The notes under the pieces are model-generated. The model saw only the letters and a program-made list of their open reading frames with translations. It had not been told where the DNA came from and made no database searches. Shown here piece after piece: positions 22,501-33,984 of a stretch of 64,000 nt of DNA. The stretch's first letter is position 1; each line of letters begins with the position of its first letter. The position numbers and the translations under genes are program-made. Source of the DNA: Lineus longissimus (Eukaryota > Nemertea > Pilidiophora > Heteronemertea > Lineidae); assembly GCF_910592395.1 (NCBI RefSeq), contig NC_088326.1:4033001-4097000 (forward strand), in the 5' to 3' direction.

Positions 22501-24625
22501 AAGGTCTACAATAGGGAAATGAACAACAAGTCCGTATCAACCTGTCGAGTTCAGATGCGACAAGCGCCTAGCTTTGGTAGAGCGAGTCACATATAAGCAA
22601 CGGTGAGAATGACCAAAGACTAGTTTTTATTGATTCTTGGTAAGGACAAACCTGAGCGTCGACCACAAATATAAGAGCACCACACCCACTGAAGATCATC
22701 TCAAAATCAAACGTCTGGTCAAAGAAGTCTATCTGGCCGGGGAAGTCCCATATTTGAAACTGTACAAATGAGCTATTCGAGATATCTGAAATGAAGTCAA
22801 GAGATTTAGTAACGATATATAGATTAAGTAACACCAGGAATTCAACAAAAAAAGTAGAGAAATTCTTTTGGTTTGGTTTGGCAACTGAACAGATTCAGGC
22901 AGCATTTATGATTGGACAAGTCTTCTGTCCGGTTCTTGATTAAGTTGGGGCACAAGTTGAACCAGAGGGCACCAGGCTACGCTCCACACAAGGCACCAGG
23001 CTGCTGAACAAAGTCTACTTCAACCTCAAAACATTTCTTTTGACCTCAATAATGCTTACAGTCTATCAACGGCTATTTCTAAAGTGGATTTAGGATTGCC
23101 ACTGCTTTTTTGAAGCATAATCTTTATATCGGAGTTCTTCAGCAATGAGCTGAGTTAAAGCCCTACAGTCTTTTTCTAAAAAGTCTGATTACCGCCTGGT
23201 CAGGATTATCTACCTACCATCTTTGACTATTTTATTTGTACTTTCTAAGAATAACGTCTCGTTCGGTGACATTTTATGAAACACAACTTTCTGAATCGAT
23301 GATTTACCACTCCTGAAAATATAACATTTAATTTTAAGATCAAAACGATAATTTACCAATTTACTGCCCTTACTCTGTATATCAGTCACCTGAAGATGGC
23401 CAAATTAGCCCCTCTGCTCCTGCCTATATTCCCCCATAAAGGACAGCCTCGGGACTGACAAGTGCTGTCCTTAATAGAGAGGTGTCCTTATTAGACAGGT
23501 CAAATCAGAAGGAAATGCCCAATTAGGGACCAAAATTAGTGTCCTTAATAGAGAGGGTGTCCTTAATAGAGAGGTTGTCCTTAATAGAGAGGATGTCCTT
23601 AATAGAGGGGGTGTCCTTAATAGAGAGGGTGTCCTCAACAGAGAGGGTGTCCTCAACGGAGAGGTTGTCCTTAATAGAGAGGGTATCTTAAATAGAGAGG
23701 TGTCCACTAAGGGAGGTTCTACTGTACTGCCAAATAGTGCCAGGGCAAGTTCCGACCAGAAAATGCCAACTTTTGGTACTGACTACACGGCTCACTACAC
23801 ATACCTCCTTAATCCCATCAATAGAATCCTCGGTTTGTTTTCCGGTGACGTGGCGCTTGCCATGTCGTGTTCGGCATCGTCGGGACCGTACCCATAATCC
23901 TTTGGGAACGAGCCAACCACGTAGCTGCTTCCATAACCGTCCTCCTCTTCATAGGACTGAAAAGACGCAAAAACTGAGAGTAAAATATAAAGTTTCGGAT
24001 CTTCTCATTTGGTATCCAGAGTTCTCCAATGAATTTTCCATGATCGAGCAGGGTGGAAAAGGCAGGCCTTTATTGAAAACATTGTTGGGGATTTTAAGAG
24101 AATTTTAAGAGAGGTGGCAGTGAGATTATAAGAGGGGTGCTCCTATAGAAATCCATCACAACATTAGAATTTCAAGGCCTACGTCGTTCGTTAAAAATTT
24201 GGAATTTGTAATTGAATTGAAAAATGTCCAATTGTGAAAATACATGCTAAAAATAAATTTCAACATTGCCATTGTGTAGACTGATAGTGATATACAAATA
24301 CGAAGAATATCAAGTTTAAACGAATTTGTATTCACAATAACTGCACTACGGCATTGTGTATTAGTGGATTTCTATTTAACTGGACCACAAGTAATTACGA
24401 ACGGCGTACCCCTTTAAGAGGGGGGACAGAATGGTGTTAGTTACCCAACATTATAACAAATTTGTGGCAAACGTCATGGCAAGTCACTGTTTTAGTATTT
24501 ACCTCATGTGCCGTGCCCATAAGGTCATGTGACCATCCCGCACCCTGGATACCTAACGACGACCGGAAATGACCTGCTTTGATACGACGTCCAATATTCA
24601 AAATGTGATTAGTGGCAGACTGCAT
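19548..24625 (-). CDS. Rag GTPase C/D (RagC-type), complete, 9 exons
   Basis: Small GTPase that pairs with RagA/B on the lysosome and recruits TORC1 when amino acids are present. Exons in coding order: 24503-24625, 23805-23956, 23218-23312, 22652-22785, 21942-22141, 21651-21765, 21169-21311, 20329-20483, 19548-19699; phases agree and give 422 aa plus TGA, close to the 399-400 aa of vertebrate RagC/D. Seen: SFPKDYGYG in the N-terminal extension; P-loop GLRRSGKSS (about 89-97); ESTNKI switch region; G3 WDFPGQ (136-141); [20 protein letters not shown] with G4 HKVD (199-202); then the C-terminal roadblock domain ([37 protein letters not shown]). The start is supported by an in-frame TGA six codons upstream. 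The N-terminus is not the usual low-complexity RagC leader. Exon 8 has a CAGCAGCAG acceptor. Confidence 0.96.
20168..20293 (+). repeat. 42-bp minisatellite x 3
   Basis: Unit GTCTACCATGAGGTGGGAGG followed by GTACAAGGTACATGTTGACA CT is repeated three times with one or two changes. It lies in the last RRAGC intron, about 35 nt from the exon 8 donor. Because 42 is a multiple of three it leaves open frames on both strands; these are not genes. Confidence 0.95.
20612..20712 (-). mobile_element. tRNA-Thr-like SINE, family 4
   Basis: In reverse complement it reads AGCTCAGACAGTAGAGTG, then CCTTGTAATCCAGAGGTCC and GGGTTCAAACCCCTGCTGG, so an A box, a TGT anticodon position and a B box are visible. There is no pairing acceptor stem, so it is not a functional tRNA. 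A second copy lies 260 bp away. Both are in the last-but-one RRAGC intron. Confidence 0.7.
20872..20980 (-). mobile_element. tRNA-Thr-like SINE, family 4 (better copy)
   Basis: Reverse complement: TTTAGCTCAGTTGGTAGAGT, then GGCCTTGTAAACCAGAGGTC, then GGGTTCAAACCCCTGCTGG. The head is nearly a tRNA-Thr(TGT) D-arm, anticodon arm and T-arm but lacks a matching acceptor stem. RRAGC intron 20484-21168. Confidence 0.75.
21365..21480 (-). mobile_element. SINE family 1 body, inverted
   Basis: The reverse complement contains GTGTCTATGCCGGGGCAAGT, AAAAGATCCCACAGAGG and TGGACAGTAGTGGGTTCC, matching the body of the copy at 1889-2174. RRAGC intron 21312-21650. Confidence 0.65.
22190..22206 (+). repeat. 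Poly-G tract
   Basis: Uninterrupted run of G (about 14) in RRAGC intron 22142-22651. Confidence 0.9.
22379..22591. mobile_element. Hairpin MITE, family H1, near-perfect copy
   Basis: 213 bp with two arms of about 95-100 bp that are almost perfectly complementary. It starts TGTGACCCGCTCTACCAAAA and ends TTTGGTAGAGCGAGTCACA. A likely TATA target duplication is at 22375-22378 and 22592-22595. It is almost identical to 25015-25237, implying recent insertion. It lies between RRAGC exons 4 and 5. Confidence 0.9.
23365..23435 (+). mobile_element. T1 MITE fragment
   Basis: GCCCTTACTCTGTATATCAG, TCACCTGAAGATGGCCAAAT and CTCCTGCCTATATTCCCCC match the right half of 17867-18072. It runs straight into an expanded T2 MITE, apparently a nested insertion. 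Confidence 0.75.
23436..23724 (+). mobile_element. TA-flanked MITE family T2 with internal tandem expansion
   Basis: A T2 element whose GTCCTTAATAGAGAGGGT word has been amplified to about nine or ten copies (23540-23705). The right end, AAGGGAGGTTCTACTG, is followed by TA. It is longer than the usual 176 bp because of the expansion. It lies between RRAGC exons 2 and 3. Confidence 0.85.
24175..24413 (+). mobile_element. TTAA-flanked MITE, family T3
   Basis: The right end, TTACGAACGGCGTACCCCTT, abuts TTAA. The left end, AGGCCTACGTCGTTCGTTA, follows TTCA, a mutated TTAA. The interior GCACTACGGCATTGTGT matches 10108-10339. RRAGC intron 1. Confidence 0.75.
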
Positions 24626-25014
24626 ATTTCGAGACCCAAGTCAACTGAGTATCATTAGAATCCAAATTAAAAAGAATCGACAAGTATTCTGAACTCGATT
24701 AAGAAAAAGATCAACAAAACAAACACAAATGTCGGGTATTCAAAGCGACAATTCAATCAGGACTAAAAAATAATGTGCTCCTTAATTGACCAAATCATCA
24801 ACAGACAGAGACCGGAATATGAACTCGAACATTGCCTTTGGAAAAGTAATATTACAATGTGCAAAGGTCCCATGACCTGGGAAGGCTTAAAAATCAACTG
24901 TTATGAAATAATGCATAAAATTATCCAATTGGTAATCAGTCAGCCCATTCATGTGCTTGGCAATTTGCCCATTGGTGAATGATGGTCAACTGTCATTTCT
25001 AACCATAACCAATT
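24626..25014 (-). other. RRAGC upstream region (5' UTR/promoter side)
   Basis: Holds the in-frame stop TGA six codons before the RRAGC ATG. No TATA box, Inr or CpG-rich promoter could be assigned by eye. Confidence 0.4.
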
Positions 25015-25237
25015 TGTGACCCGCTCTACCAAAACTGGGCGCTTGTCGCATCTGAACTTGACAGGTTGATACGGACTTGTTGTTCATTTCCCTATTGTAG
25101 ACCTTTTGTGAAATGTGACCAAATCAGTTTGTAATAGATTTCACAAAAGGTCTACAATAGGGAAATGAACAACAAGTCCGTATCAACCTGTCGAGTTCAG
25201 ATGTGACAAGCACCTAGTTTTGGTAGAGCGAGTCACA
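25015..25237. mobile_element. Hairpin MITE, family H1, near-perfect copy
   Basis: Starts TGTGACCCGCTCTACCAAAA and ends TTTGGTAGAGCGAGTCACA, as does 22379-22591; the inner loop GTGACCAAATCAGTTTGTAA is the same. It lies about 390 bp upstream of the RRAGC start codon. Confidence 0.9.
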
Positions 25238-25683
25238 TTTATGCCAATATGCACCAACTCAAATTACTTTTTAAAATAAAGCAGGGATAATTGTACTGTT
25301 TCTGTCTACTGACCCAGTTAAGACAGTTAAAAATTTGTCAAGCATCCATCAAAGGCCTAATTGTACACCATTTGAAATATGTACTTGAACTAGAAAATTT
25401 CCTATAGCGTAAATACTCACTGAAAATAAAATGTCAACATACCATACCCATTACCGCTTTGTAGACAGACATAAAAATACTACCAATTTTTAGCGATGTT
25501 GATGTATGATTTGTGGTCTGTCAGATTTGCAAGCTGGATACTACGCAGATAGGGAATAATCTATGCATGACGTCAGAATGATGTCATATATAAACAAAGA
25601 TATCAATCATGCATTGCAATTTGCATGCAATGTATACATGAGATTTAGTTCAGATGATTGCATCGACCTTTTCGAAGAAGTTG

Positions 25684-26149
25684 TTTGGGCGCTGACCAGT
25701 CATGCGTTTCATCTGGAACAAAGAGTCACTGTGGCTAAGGGCATTGTCCAAAATCGGCTTAGGCCTCAGACTGATGTGTTCCGAGTGTGTGCATTTGATT
25801 TGGTTTGTCTTTGATTTGTCTTCTTCGAAAATTCGTCTTCACAATAGCAAAGGGCAAGCAAACTATGAACGTTGACAAGGCTGCATGCACTTACCCAGCT
25901 ACTGGCAAGATGGGTACTACTAATAGAAGACACATACTCGTTTAAAGGAAGTTAGGAACATGTTACACATCCCAACTATTCCAACATAGACCACTGTCAC
26001 ATCTTTGCGACAAAGATGAATCAGGACCAAAAAAAAACAAATGCGCACACTCGGACCGAGAAGGCCCAACTCCCTAAGCAGACTTCCATAGGCATAAGTC
26101 ACTGTGACCCTTTCTCCCAGGTGAAACGTATGACTGGTCAGCGCCCAAA
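25684..26149. mobile_element. Long-armed hairpin MITE, family H2
   Basis: Starts TTTGGGCGCTGACCAGTCAT and ends ATGACTGGTCAGCGCCCAAA. The inverted arms extend roughly 150 bp with divergence (CGAGTGTGTGCATTTG against the complement of CAAATGCGCACACTCGG). A partial relative of one arm is at 28110. Confidence 0.8.
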
Positions 26150-28109
26150 TAAACGTCTACAAAAAGTTCGACTGATTTAAATAACCACGTCATCGCAAGA
26201 TTGTGGCTGTGCATTACTAAATTCATGATATCAATTATCACCACTTTTTTAATTGGGAATTAACGTCATGATATTACACACGATCTGGGGATGCAATAGT
26301 GCGCAACATTACAGTATAAACATATTCTCTTCACCTCCATGATGAGATGAATGACATGATCATGAGATATTGTACATTCTGACATTTCGCAATGCATTGG
26401 CCATTGTAGTGTACTGCAGTGCATGTCCACTTTTCTGGATGCAAAACTGCAGACGAAACGCCTTGTTCAAGCAATCGTTAGCGCGGTTTACCAGCCGGCA
26501 CAGACATATTTAGGTAGATAATTCAATATATGTATATAGTTTTACAGTTCTGCCATTTTAAATGGTCAGATTTTCAGTAAGTTTGCTTTATTTAGCATTT
26601 TATTACCATGTTCGAAGTGCTCATTTTCGATAGAAGTCATGTGATATTTGGTAGGCAATTTTTATCCCCCAACATCGGTATAATGACTATTTATACCATA
26701 GGCCGTTAGAGGCGCCACGAGCACCCATAAACGTCATCATGACATCATTACACAACCGTATCTGATAATAGGGGGCGACACCATACGGTCCCGAGTTTAC
26801 CACTGCTGTGGGGCTAAATTACTAGTATCCTCCTTGAAGATTTTAAACGGAGGGACATTTTATAATTGTATTTTGGACCAGTGTTTACAGGGGCGTACAT
26901 GTATTTAGCTTTTTTTTGCCGGGTAGGCCTACCGAGGAGGCAATATGTTGTCAAGGTCCTTGGTGGTGGTGGTGGGGGGGGGGGGGGGGCTAGTATGTCG
27001 TCATAACTTGCACGAAAACCGCGTTATTTGGGGTCTTGTGGGGGTACCTGCACCCCACTTGTTACAGCCCTGCATGGCTTGATCATGGGTTCGATGACGA
27101 TTTTGTAGCTTTAAAAAGAATAAAGAACAACAATTTAAATGGACATCTGGAGTATATATTATTGGAACGGCATTTGAGTTATTTCAGAAACTTGCCCTCC
27201 TATCATCATTAAGGTGACAACTATATGATCAACCGCAGCCCCCACCCCCACCCCACCACCTTCCCCTTTGTTCCTATAGATGGATACTTTGCCTAATGGC
27301 CTTAAGCCCTAAACCTCCCGTCTATCCCCTGCACCCGGATTTAACGTACCCTATTTAACCAGGGATCGGGAAGTCTTCGTTTGAACTCGGAGCAATCAGC
27401 GCAGACTTCATGCAGTCACAGTCCCATCGAGTCGGTAGGACAAAAAAATGGACAAAAAATACAAATAAATTCAGCATTGCTCATTACCCATTCAAATCTC
27501 TCGCCACCTGCCTCAAATAATTTTTTAAGCAAGTGACGTAAAAATGACGTGTGCAGTATAGAGTGGCGCCATCACAAGAATTTAATAGGTACCATATGAT
27601 TACCGATGTTGGAGGTTAAGAATTGCCTACCCTCTTATGATCTCCCACGGAACGAGACGAGACGAGAAAGATGGCCACCACCTGCTTTTTGCAGTTTTGT
27701 TGAAATTTTCTCTGATTTTTATCAAATTTTGCCCATTTTGGTGAGTATTTCTTTAAAAATTAGTCGCCTATATGTTGATCTCTTTTCCAACTATAGTTTT
27801 GTCTTTAGACTTTATGTGATAGACGGCTTTATTTGCTTGCAAATGGAGGAACAGAATTATTTTTGTGTCTTGTTTTCATTCTTGATATTTTTTGACATCC
27901 TTTGGCTTGTCATGACTGCATGCTTTTACTCTGCAATGTTGGTGTGGGAATTTGAAGTTCGTCGATCTTTTGCAAAGGTAAACCAATGCATGTTGTATAC
28001 CGTTGGAAAGAGGGTGTTATGAAGAAGACAATAACAGTTGTTTTGTGATGATAAGAAAGTTTTGGAAAAAGTAGGCCTGATCAAGACAATTTTAAAATAG
28101 TTTTGCCTT
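26150..28109. other. Intergenic, no gene recognised
   Basis: Contains a GGT-to-poly-G tract (26961-26989) and pyrimidine- or C-rich stretches near 27238. An open frame at 27606-28022 has hydrophobic but unrecognisable sequence and no splice support. Confidence 0.5.
26961..26989 (+). repeat. (GGT)n / poly-G tract
   Basis: Four GGT triplets followed by an uninterrupted run of about 16 G. Confidence 0.9.
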
Positions 28110-28310
28110 GGTTTGTTTTGGCGCTGACCTGTCATGGGTTTCACCCAGAAGAAGGGTCTCCATGGCGTGGTTTATGGCACTGTCCTAAGTAACATTGTCT
28201 TACCTTTGGCCTTCTCATGCATTCTGAATGCGTGCATTTGTGTTGTTAGTTCAGACCTTCGTCTTGATGTTTGTCTTTTTCATAACTGTAACTTAGAGTA
28301 TTTGATTTGT
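28110..28310 (+). mobile_element. H2 MITE, single arm
   Basis: TTTTGGCGCTGACCTGTCAT, GGTTTCACCCAGAAGAAGGG and GCGTGCATTTGTGTTGTTAG follow the left arm of 25684-26149. No matching right arm was found downstream. Confidence 0.6.
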
Positions 28311-28914
28311 GATTACAGCTGTTTTTATGATTTAGTTTTTTTAGCTCTGGGTGAACTCAGTTCATCACATCTTGTCTGTCACTGTGTGTGTCGTCTCTCC
28401 GTCTGTCAGTGTCATCAATATACAGGCCCGCACCAGTCAACTCAAAGGAAGCCGTTACAGGCTAGGTCAAAACAAACCATATAGCTAACAAAAGACACCA
28501 TTGTTGCATGCAGTGTGTTCTTTGTTCATTGTCCCTGCATTATTTAGGCTATTTGGCCTTTAGCAATAACCTCTTGAGCGGTGCGATGATGTCAGGTTTA
28601 GTATAGAAAGTTGAAATTCGGTTTGTGGATGTCAAAACATGATTTTCTATGTACAAATAATCGCTGATCAAGCTTAACATTGTGCTGGAATTATTTTGGC
28701 CTTGGCCTAATTTCCAAGGTCACAGAGGTCAAGCCAATAATTTGTCCTAGTCTCTTCAATCAAAATTTGCTCTGCGTGCACTCATGACTCAGGGGCATTT
28801 TGTACTTGTTGACAAAAATTAGGTCAGAATGATCTTCTTTTCCAGGTAACTGAGGTCAAACTTTTAAAAAACATTGATAGCATCATGTTTTGTAATCATG
28901 ATATGAAGAGTACG

Positions 28915-29115
28915 AGTCCACTGTCTCTCTGCGGTAGGACACAACACTCATGGCTAACTCTGCCAACTACATTGTAGGTACCCATTCACTCCTTGGTGGC
29001 CAAAGTCTGTAGGGTTTAGTGCCTTGCCCAAGGACACAAAGACTAAACACCGCTGATCCCTCCGAACCCACAACCTCCTGATTATGAGCTGGGTGCTCTA
29101 AAGTCTAACCATTCT
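28915..29115 (-). mobile_element. tRNA-Met-like SINE, family 5
   Basis: The reverse complement has GGTTAGACTTTAGAGC, CAGCTCATAATCAGGAGGTT and GTGGGTTCGGAGG (A box, CAT anticodon position, B box). The body contains plus-strand GGTACCCATTCACTCC and TAGTGCCTTGCCCAAGGACA. This body is the unit amplified at 56752-57475. Confidence 0.75.
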
Positions 29116-30795
29116 ACCACTGATTTCCCTCTAACCACTCTGCCACGGATCTTCAGATGTTGATCTTCAAGAATTTTATAAATTACTGTGTAACTTATTC
29201 TTGGCGTTATGAATAAAAACGTGCATGTATTCATTACTGATATACATGTAGAATGACATAAAACAAGGAAGGTTGCCATAAACATGTAAAGCATGCATTC
29301 TAACATACGCTTGTAGATTACATTAAGATGTATTGATACATAAATGCAACGTATCACTATTGATTGGTTATTCATGATCATGGCTTAACATCAATCAAAA
29401 TATATCATGAAAATTACAACCGCATGGACAGGGGATAATCTTGCTTGTGCAATCTACATGTAGATTCAGTGAACCTTGCTTGATATTGTGTCCCAACTCC
29501 AAGTCTGGCAATGCAGTTCATCCGGACATCTCCCCACATACATTTATTTGTATGGTACTAAATGCACCACTGCACGATATTGAACAGCGTCATGTAATTT
29601 TATCTTCAAGTTCTGCTGGGGATAATTGGAAAATAGAGTATTATTTGCATGCACATGGCATTTTCTCAAAATCTATTGATATTCATCGGCACTTCTAAAA
29701 TTTTAACTTGCAGTCTCACTCTAAAGATATCAAGTGTTTTCTGAATAAATTCATGTAAAGGTTTCCGGTTTGTAATTATGGAGTGATTGGGGGGGGGGGG
29801 GGGGGGGTGTAATGCTACAGAAGGGGGCAATGAACATGTGTTACTATTAGTTAGGCAGCAGACCTCGAAATTTCCTAAGGGCAGGGCAATATTTGTCAAA
29901 CGCCAGTCTTGCTTGTTTGGTGAAAAATGGCACGCTTTAAATGGGAATTAATGAAAACAAAGTTGCCGCCATGATGGAAGAAATCTGCAGGGCATCAAGG
30001 CAACAGGAGAGGGGATTAGAGGCAATTGCCTCAAGATGAATTGGATCCCTGAGACAATTTTATGGACCTTTGATGCCTAATCTCCGCTGACAGAAGGTAA
30101 AATGATCTACAAAACAAAACAGAGTGATTCAAATCCGGGGACAACCGCCTCACTTTTGCATTTCAAAAACCAAAGCCATGTGCAGTCTACCGCTGCCATC
30201 ACTGCCTGCATTCTCCCCCAGACTGGCAAATGTGACGGGCGGCCACAAGATCTGCCCTGACATGCTCGGCGACCTGCAAGCCTGCCTAATCAGACTTCAC
30301 CTTGGCTACACGGCAGGTTGTTAAATTATGGATTACCACCAGCCTGCTTACCAAATCCATCTATTCTATGGCATAATTGATTTTCACGAGTCCATCATGA
30401 CCAGAGATAATCACTTGCAATTTAGGTGAAAAGAAAAGTCGATCACAATTCTGCTTGCCATATCTTTGCATGGAATTTCTCCGCCATATTTGATTGTCCT
30501 CTGTTTTCTTATGGACTTTTCATTTATCCTGCGTTAGCTGGTGTGTGTAGAGGATCCAGATCTTTAGAGAGGGGGGCGTAGTCCCACCCCATGAAAGTGG
30601 AGGGTGCAATCGTGAAAACTAGGGGTATGAGAAAAAATTGAACTTTAAGTGCCAGATGTAAAAATTAGAAGTTGTTTGCTTCTTGGAGATTGGCGCCTTG
30701 AAATTTTTTTGCTGTCAGCCAAAAGAGGACACAAACCCCTAAATCCAACACTACAATAATACATTTACCATTGGACTTCCTTCTTCTCCATTCTA
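29116..30795. other. Intergenic, no gene recognised
   Basis: No exon could be supported on either strand. A 19-bp poly-G tract is at 29789-29807. Confidence 0.5.
29789..29807 (+). repeat. Poly-G tract
   Basis: Nineteen consecutive G residues. Confidence 0.95.
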
Positions 30796-30945
30796 CAGTG
30801 GAACCTCCCTTAGCAGACACCTCTCTATTAAGGACACTAGTTTTGGTTTGTTTCCATTCAATTTGACCTCTCTAATCAGGACACCTCTCTATTAAGGACA
30901 GCACTTCTCAGTCCCAAGGGTGTCCTTAATAAAGAGGTTCAACTG
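30796..30945 (-). mobile_element. TA-flanked MITE family T2
   Basis: Flanked by TA at 30794-30795 and 30946-30947. Starts CAGTGGAACCTCCCTTAGCA and ends AGAGGTTCAACTG. Opposite orientation to 12054-12229. Confidence 0.85.
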
Positions 30946-30947
30946 TA

Positions 30948-32012
30948 CCTATATTTGGTTATTCAAGGCATTCCTCTTTAAAACAACACTTGAATTCAGT
31001 GTTTGACTATTTTTGAGTGTTGATGTGACTTTTTGAGGAAGCTCTTTTGAACTTAATGGTGTGTGTGTGTGCCAGGGGTTGCCCATGGCATAACCTGTGA
31101 CTGTGAAGATAGAGCTCTTTATTCACCATGAAATCTACTATCTAATTATTTGTACTCGTACAATGGCTGCCTCACACAAACCCTTTTCACAACAGTGACT
31201 TCTTTGATGTTTTACCTGCTAAAAGTGGCAAAGTGACTCATCTGAGTAGCTAGATCAATTAGAAAATCTCGCTGGCGTTTTTTTCCAGGTGATGGCACAT
31301 TTTCTTTTGAAGTGCGTGCGTAATTAAGTGAAGGAGGGGTAAGTTACTTCTTGGTGGATATCACTAAAGCATTTTTATCGCAGCAACCCACGATATTTAT
31401 CTCGTGCAAAAAAATTGCCAGTCGGCAGACGTCATCGTACATGTACAGGCCTGCAACAAGAATCAGTCATCATTGGGACTTGCAAACATTAAACACTGCA
31501 TGGATGATTTTACCAGCGGACTAACCATCTTTTTATTGCTCATCGCAGCAATATATATTATCGCACATCGCTGCAATAAAAATCACTTGTCCCCTTAACA
31601 TTGCTTAACTAGGTAAATACTTACATATACACCCAATTGGCTCCTAAACATAGTGGCATTGCTAAAACGCTCATACCATCAAGTGCAACGCGACCACTTG
31701 AGAAAGAAGGCCCACTTTGATTTCTTGGGGTTAACACCGTAACTGCATCGCCAAATGAAACACACATTGCTTTTTTGCACTGTTATAACTGATTACCATG
31801 GTGATGGTCTGTTGAAAGGTTTCACTTCTGACTGCTGACTAATGCTTTTCTTGTGCCATTTGCAGCCAGAAGGCGGTTTTCTGTCAACAATGGTTAACGT
31901 TTTGTGGCCATATAAATCCCATCTTGCTCCCTTCAGTCAAAAAAGTGTAAATTTCCACGCAGTCTTTGAGAGAGGGCTTTGCGATCTTATAACATAAGAA
32001 AAGAAGCCATAT
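30948..32012. other. Intergenic, no gene recognised
   Basis: Contains a (GT)n tract near 31060 and a TCGCAGCAA / ATCGCTGCAATAAAAATCAC repeat relative (31377-31592) shared with 61755-61990. No coding evidence. Confidence 0.5.
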
Positions 32013-32016
32013 TTAA

Positions 32017-32227
32017 GGGGGAGTATAGGCAGGAGCAGAGGGGTTAAATTGGCCATCTTCGAGTAACTAATATCCACAGTAAGGGCACTGGGTCATGTTA
32101 GATTCAGCACTAAATATTCATTGTAAAAGCGTGAACAGTTATGACATACTGTGAGATGGGAGAGACCCCTATTGGAGACTTTGTGTAACTTTATCTTGCC
32201 TATCTAGCTGCTGCCTGTATTGTCCCT
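32017..32227 (-). mobile_element. TTAA-flanked MITE, family T1
   Basis: Between TTAA at 32013-32016 and 32228-32231. Starts GGGGGAGTATAGGCAGGAGC and ends GCTGCCTGTATTGTCCCT. 211 bp, inverted relative to 17867-18072. Confidence 0.85.
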
Positions 32228-32231
32228 TTAA

Positions 32232-33980
32232 CAACTTGAGTTTCACTAGCACATTCTTTTATGGCTGTCATCACTCGTGCATCATTCATCCAACATGCGG
32301 CCACACTTTTCTTCTTCAGCACACGATATCTAGTTGATAGCTGTGTTGTCATTTTATGGCACTAAACATTGTATAGTGGAGTAAATATGAAGAGTAACTA
32401 GGGTAAGTGACATTTCATAACTCGACAATGTGACCATTATTTCTGTTGTTTTTCTGATAAACAATGTCAGCGGACAAACTAATAGTAGTGTCGCATTTGG
32501 GAGAAAAATTCCTCATGTCAATCATCATGGTCGAGTATTGTATTCCATTCTATCAGCAGCTTTTGTATGTGGATAATGTCGATGATAATATGGGAAATGA
32601 TTGACGGATTATTTTTGTAAAAGAACTCTGATACTCGATACATGTTGTCTGTATGGAAGAAAACAGACTCCCAAAGTAGCTGCTGTTCAACTGGCTCCCA
32701 GAACAGGTTGGTGGCAAGAGTAGAAGGGGTTGGAGTCAAGTAGGACGTGTATTGATTGCTCAACGCAGTGTTAAAGCGAGATGTTGCAGCAGCTGGTCTT
32801 GCTGAAGACTTGTCGAAAGCTGCCAGTGACAGAAGTCAATGCCGGCGATGTTCCCTCGCACTTTTGATGGCTTTTAATCATGTTGCACTAAAGAAGAAGA
32901 AGATTCCGATACTCGGACTTGTGATGTGGCAGCAGTATCCGCATTCAGTCGTAAGGAGTTGGGTGGGTGTCTTGCTGAAGAAGTCACACGGAATTTGGGC
33001 AATATCCGCCTGGTATCCTTTTCAGCCTGGGTGGAGGGAAGCAAGTTCATGTGGGGTTATGTGCATTGCTCAAAGAAGTGGTTGTACCAAGGGCTGACCC
33101 ATTCATCGGTTCAGCCACAATCCACCCTCTTCGGACGCTGCAGCGTGGGTCTCGCATCTCTTATATATCCTCAAATGTGAACCAGAAACTTTCTCAGACA
33201 CCTAATTGCATCAAATAGAAACACAGTGAGTGGTTATCCTCTGGATCTTTCAAAGAATTTTTGCCATACATTTGTAAATACACACTGAAGAATTCCTGTA
33301 CCATTGTGATGAAATCTATTAGGTCTGGACTGACTCCGTGTAATTTCCGTTAGCAGTTTGAATAGAGTGGTTGAGTGGAATGACATGTGAATTGCTTGTA
33401 TGAATGTGATAGTACATAGTACTGTTGGTAATTTTCAAACATTACACTAGCAGATCTAACAAAACCATGTGGTCCAGACAGCAGACATAAGCGCTCATTA
33501 GGATAAAAAATAGATTGATGATATTGATAAACATTACCGTAATTTCTGTCTCGAAAAAGAATTCCAGATATGTGCACAAACTGTTTTCTAGTGATTCAAT
33601 TCATTCATGTCTCTCCTTGGTTTATTTTTTCACTTAGATGGTTATTTTGTGGTATTTATTGATGTTTTTTCCCCGTTTGCGAGGCGAGGATAAACGCTTC
33701 TTTCAAGATCGTGTATAAATACCGGTTTAAACAAGAAATTCCAAAGGTGCGGGCCAGCATTGGAAATTTCAGCCAATTGGCAATGAGAGTGCATTTTAGA
33801 TGCGGTGATTGTTTCAATGGCCGCGTTGCTATGAAATATGAAAGAGCCTTTTTGATTGGGCGTAGTTGAATTGTCCACCTCATCTCGCAAATAACGATCG
33901 GATTATTCCAGTGGCAGAAACGTGTTTGAGGGGAGGAGCATACTTGACCCAGGTTTTCAAAAATGAAAAGCTCCTCTGGG
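32232..33980. other. Intergenic, no gene recognised
   Basis: Minus-strand frame 32518-32763 and overlapping plus-strand frames at 32756-33180 were examined. They have no family signature and no consistent splice sites. Confidence 0.45.
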
Positions 33981-33984
33981 ACCG

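Noticed and set aside
27606-28022. 138-aa hydrophobic frame, possibly a membrane protein
   Set aside because: AT-rich sequence gives Phe/Leu/Ile by composition; no known family, no splice pattern, overlapping minus-strand frame.
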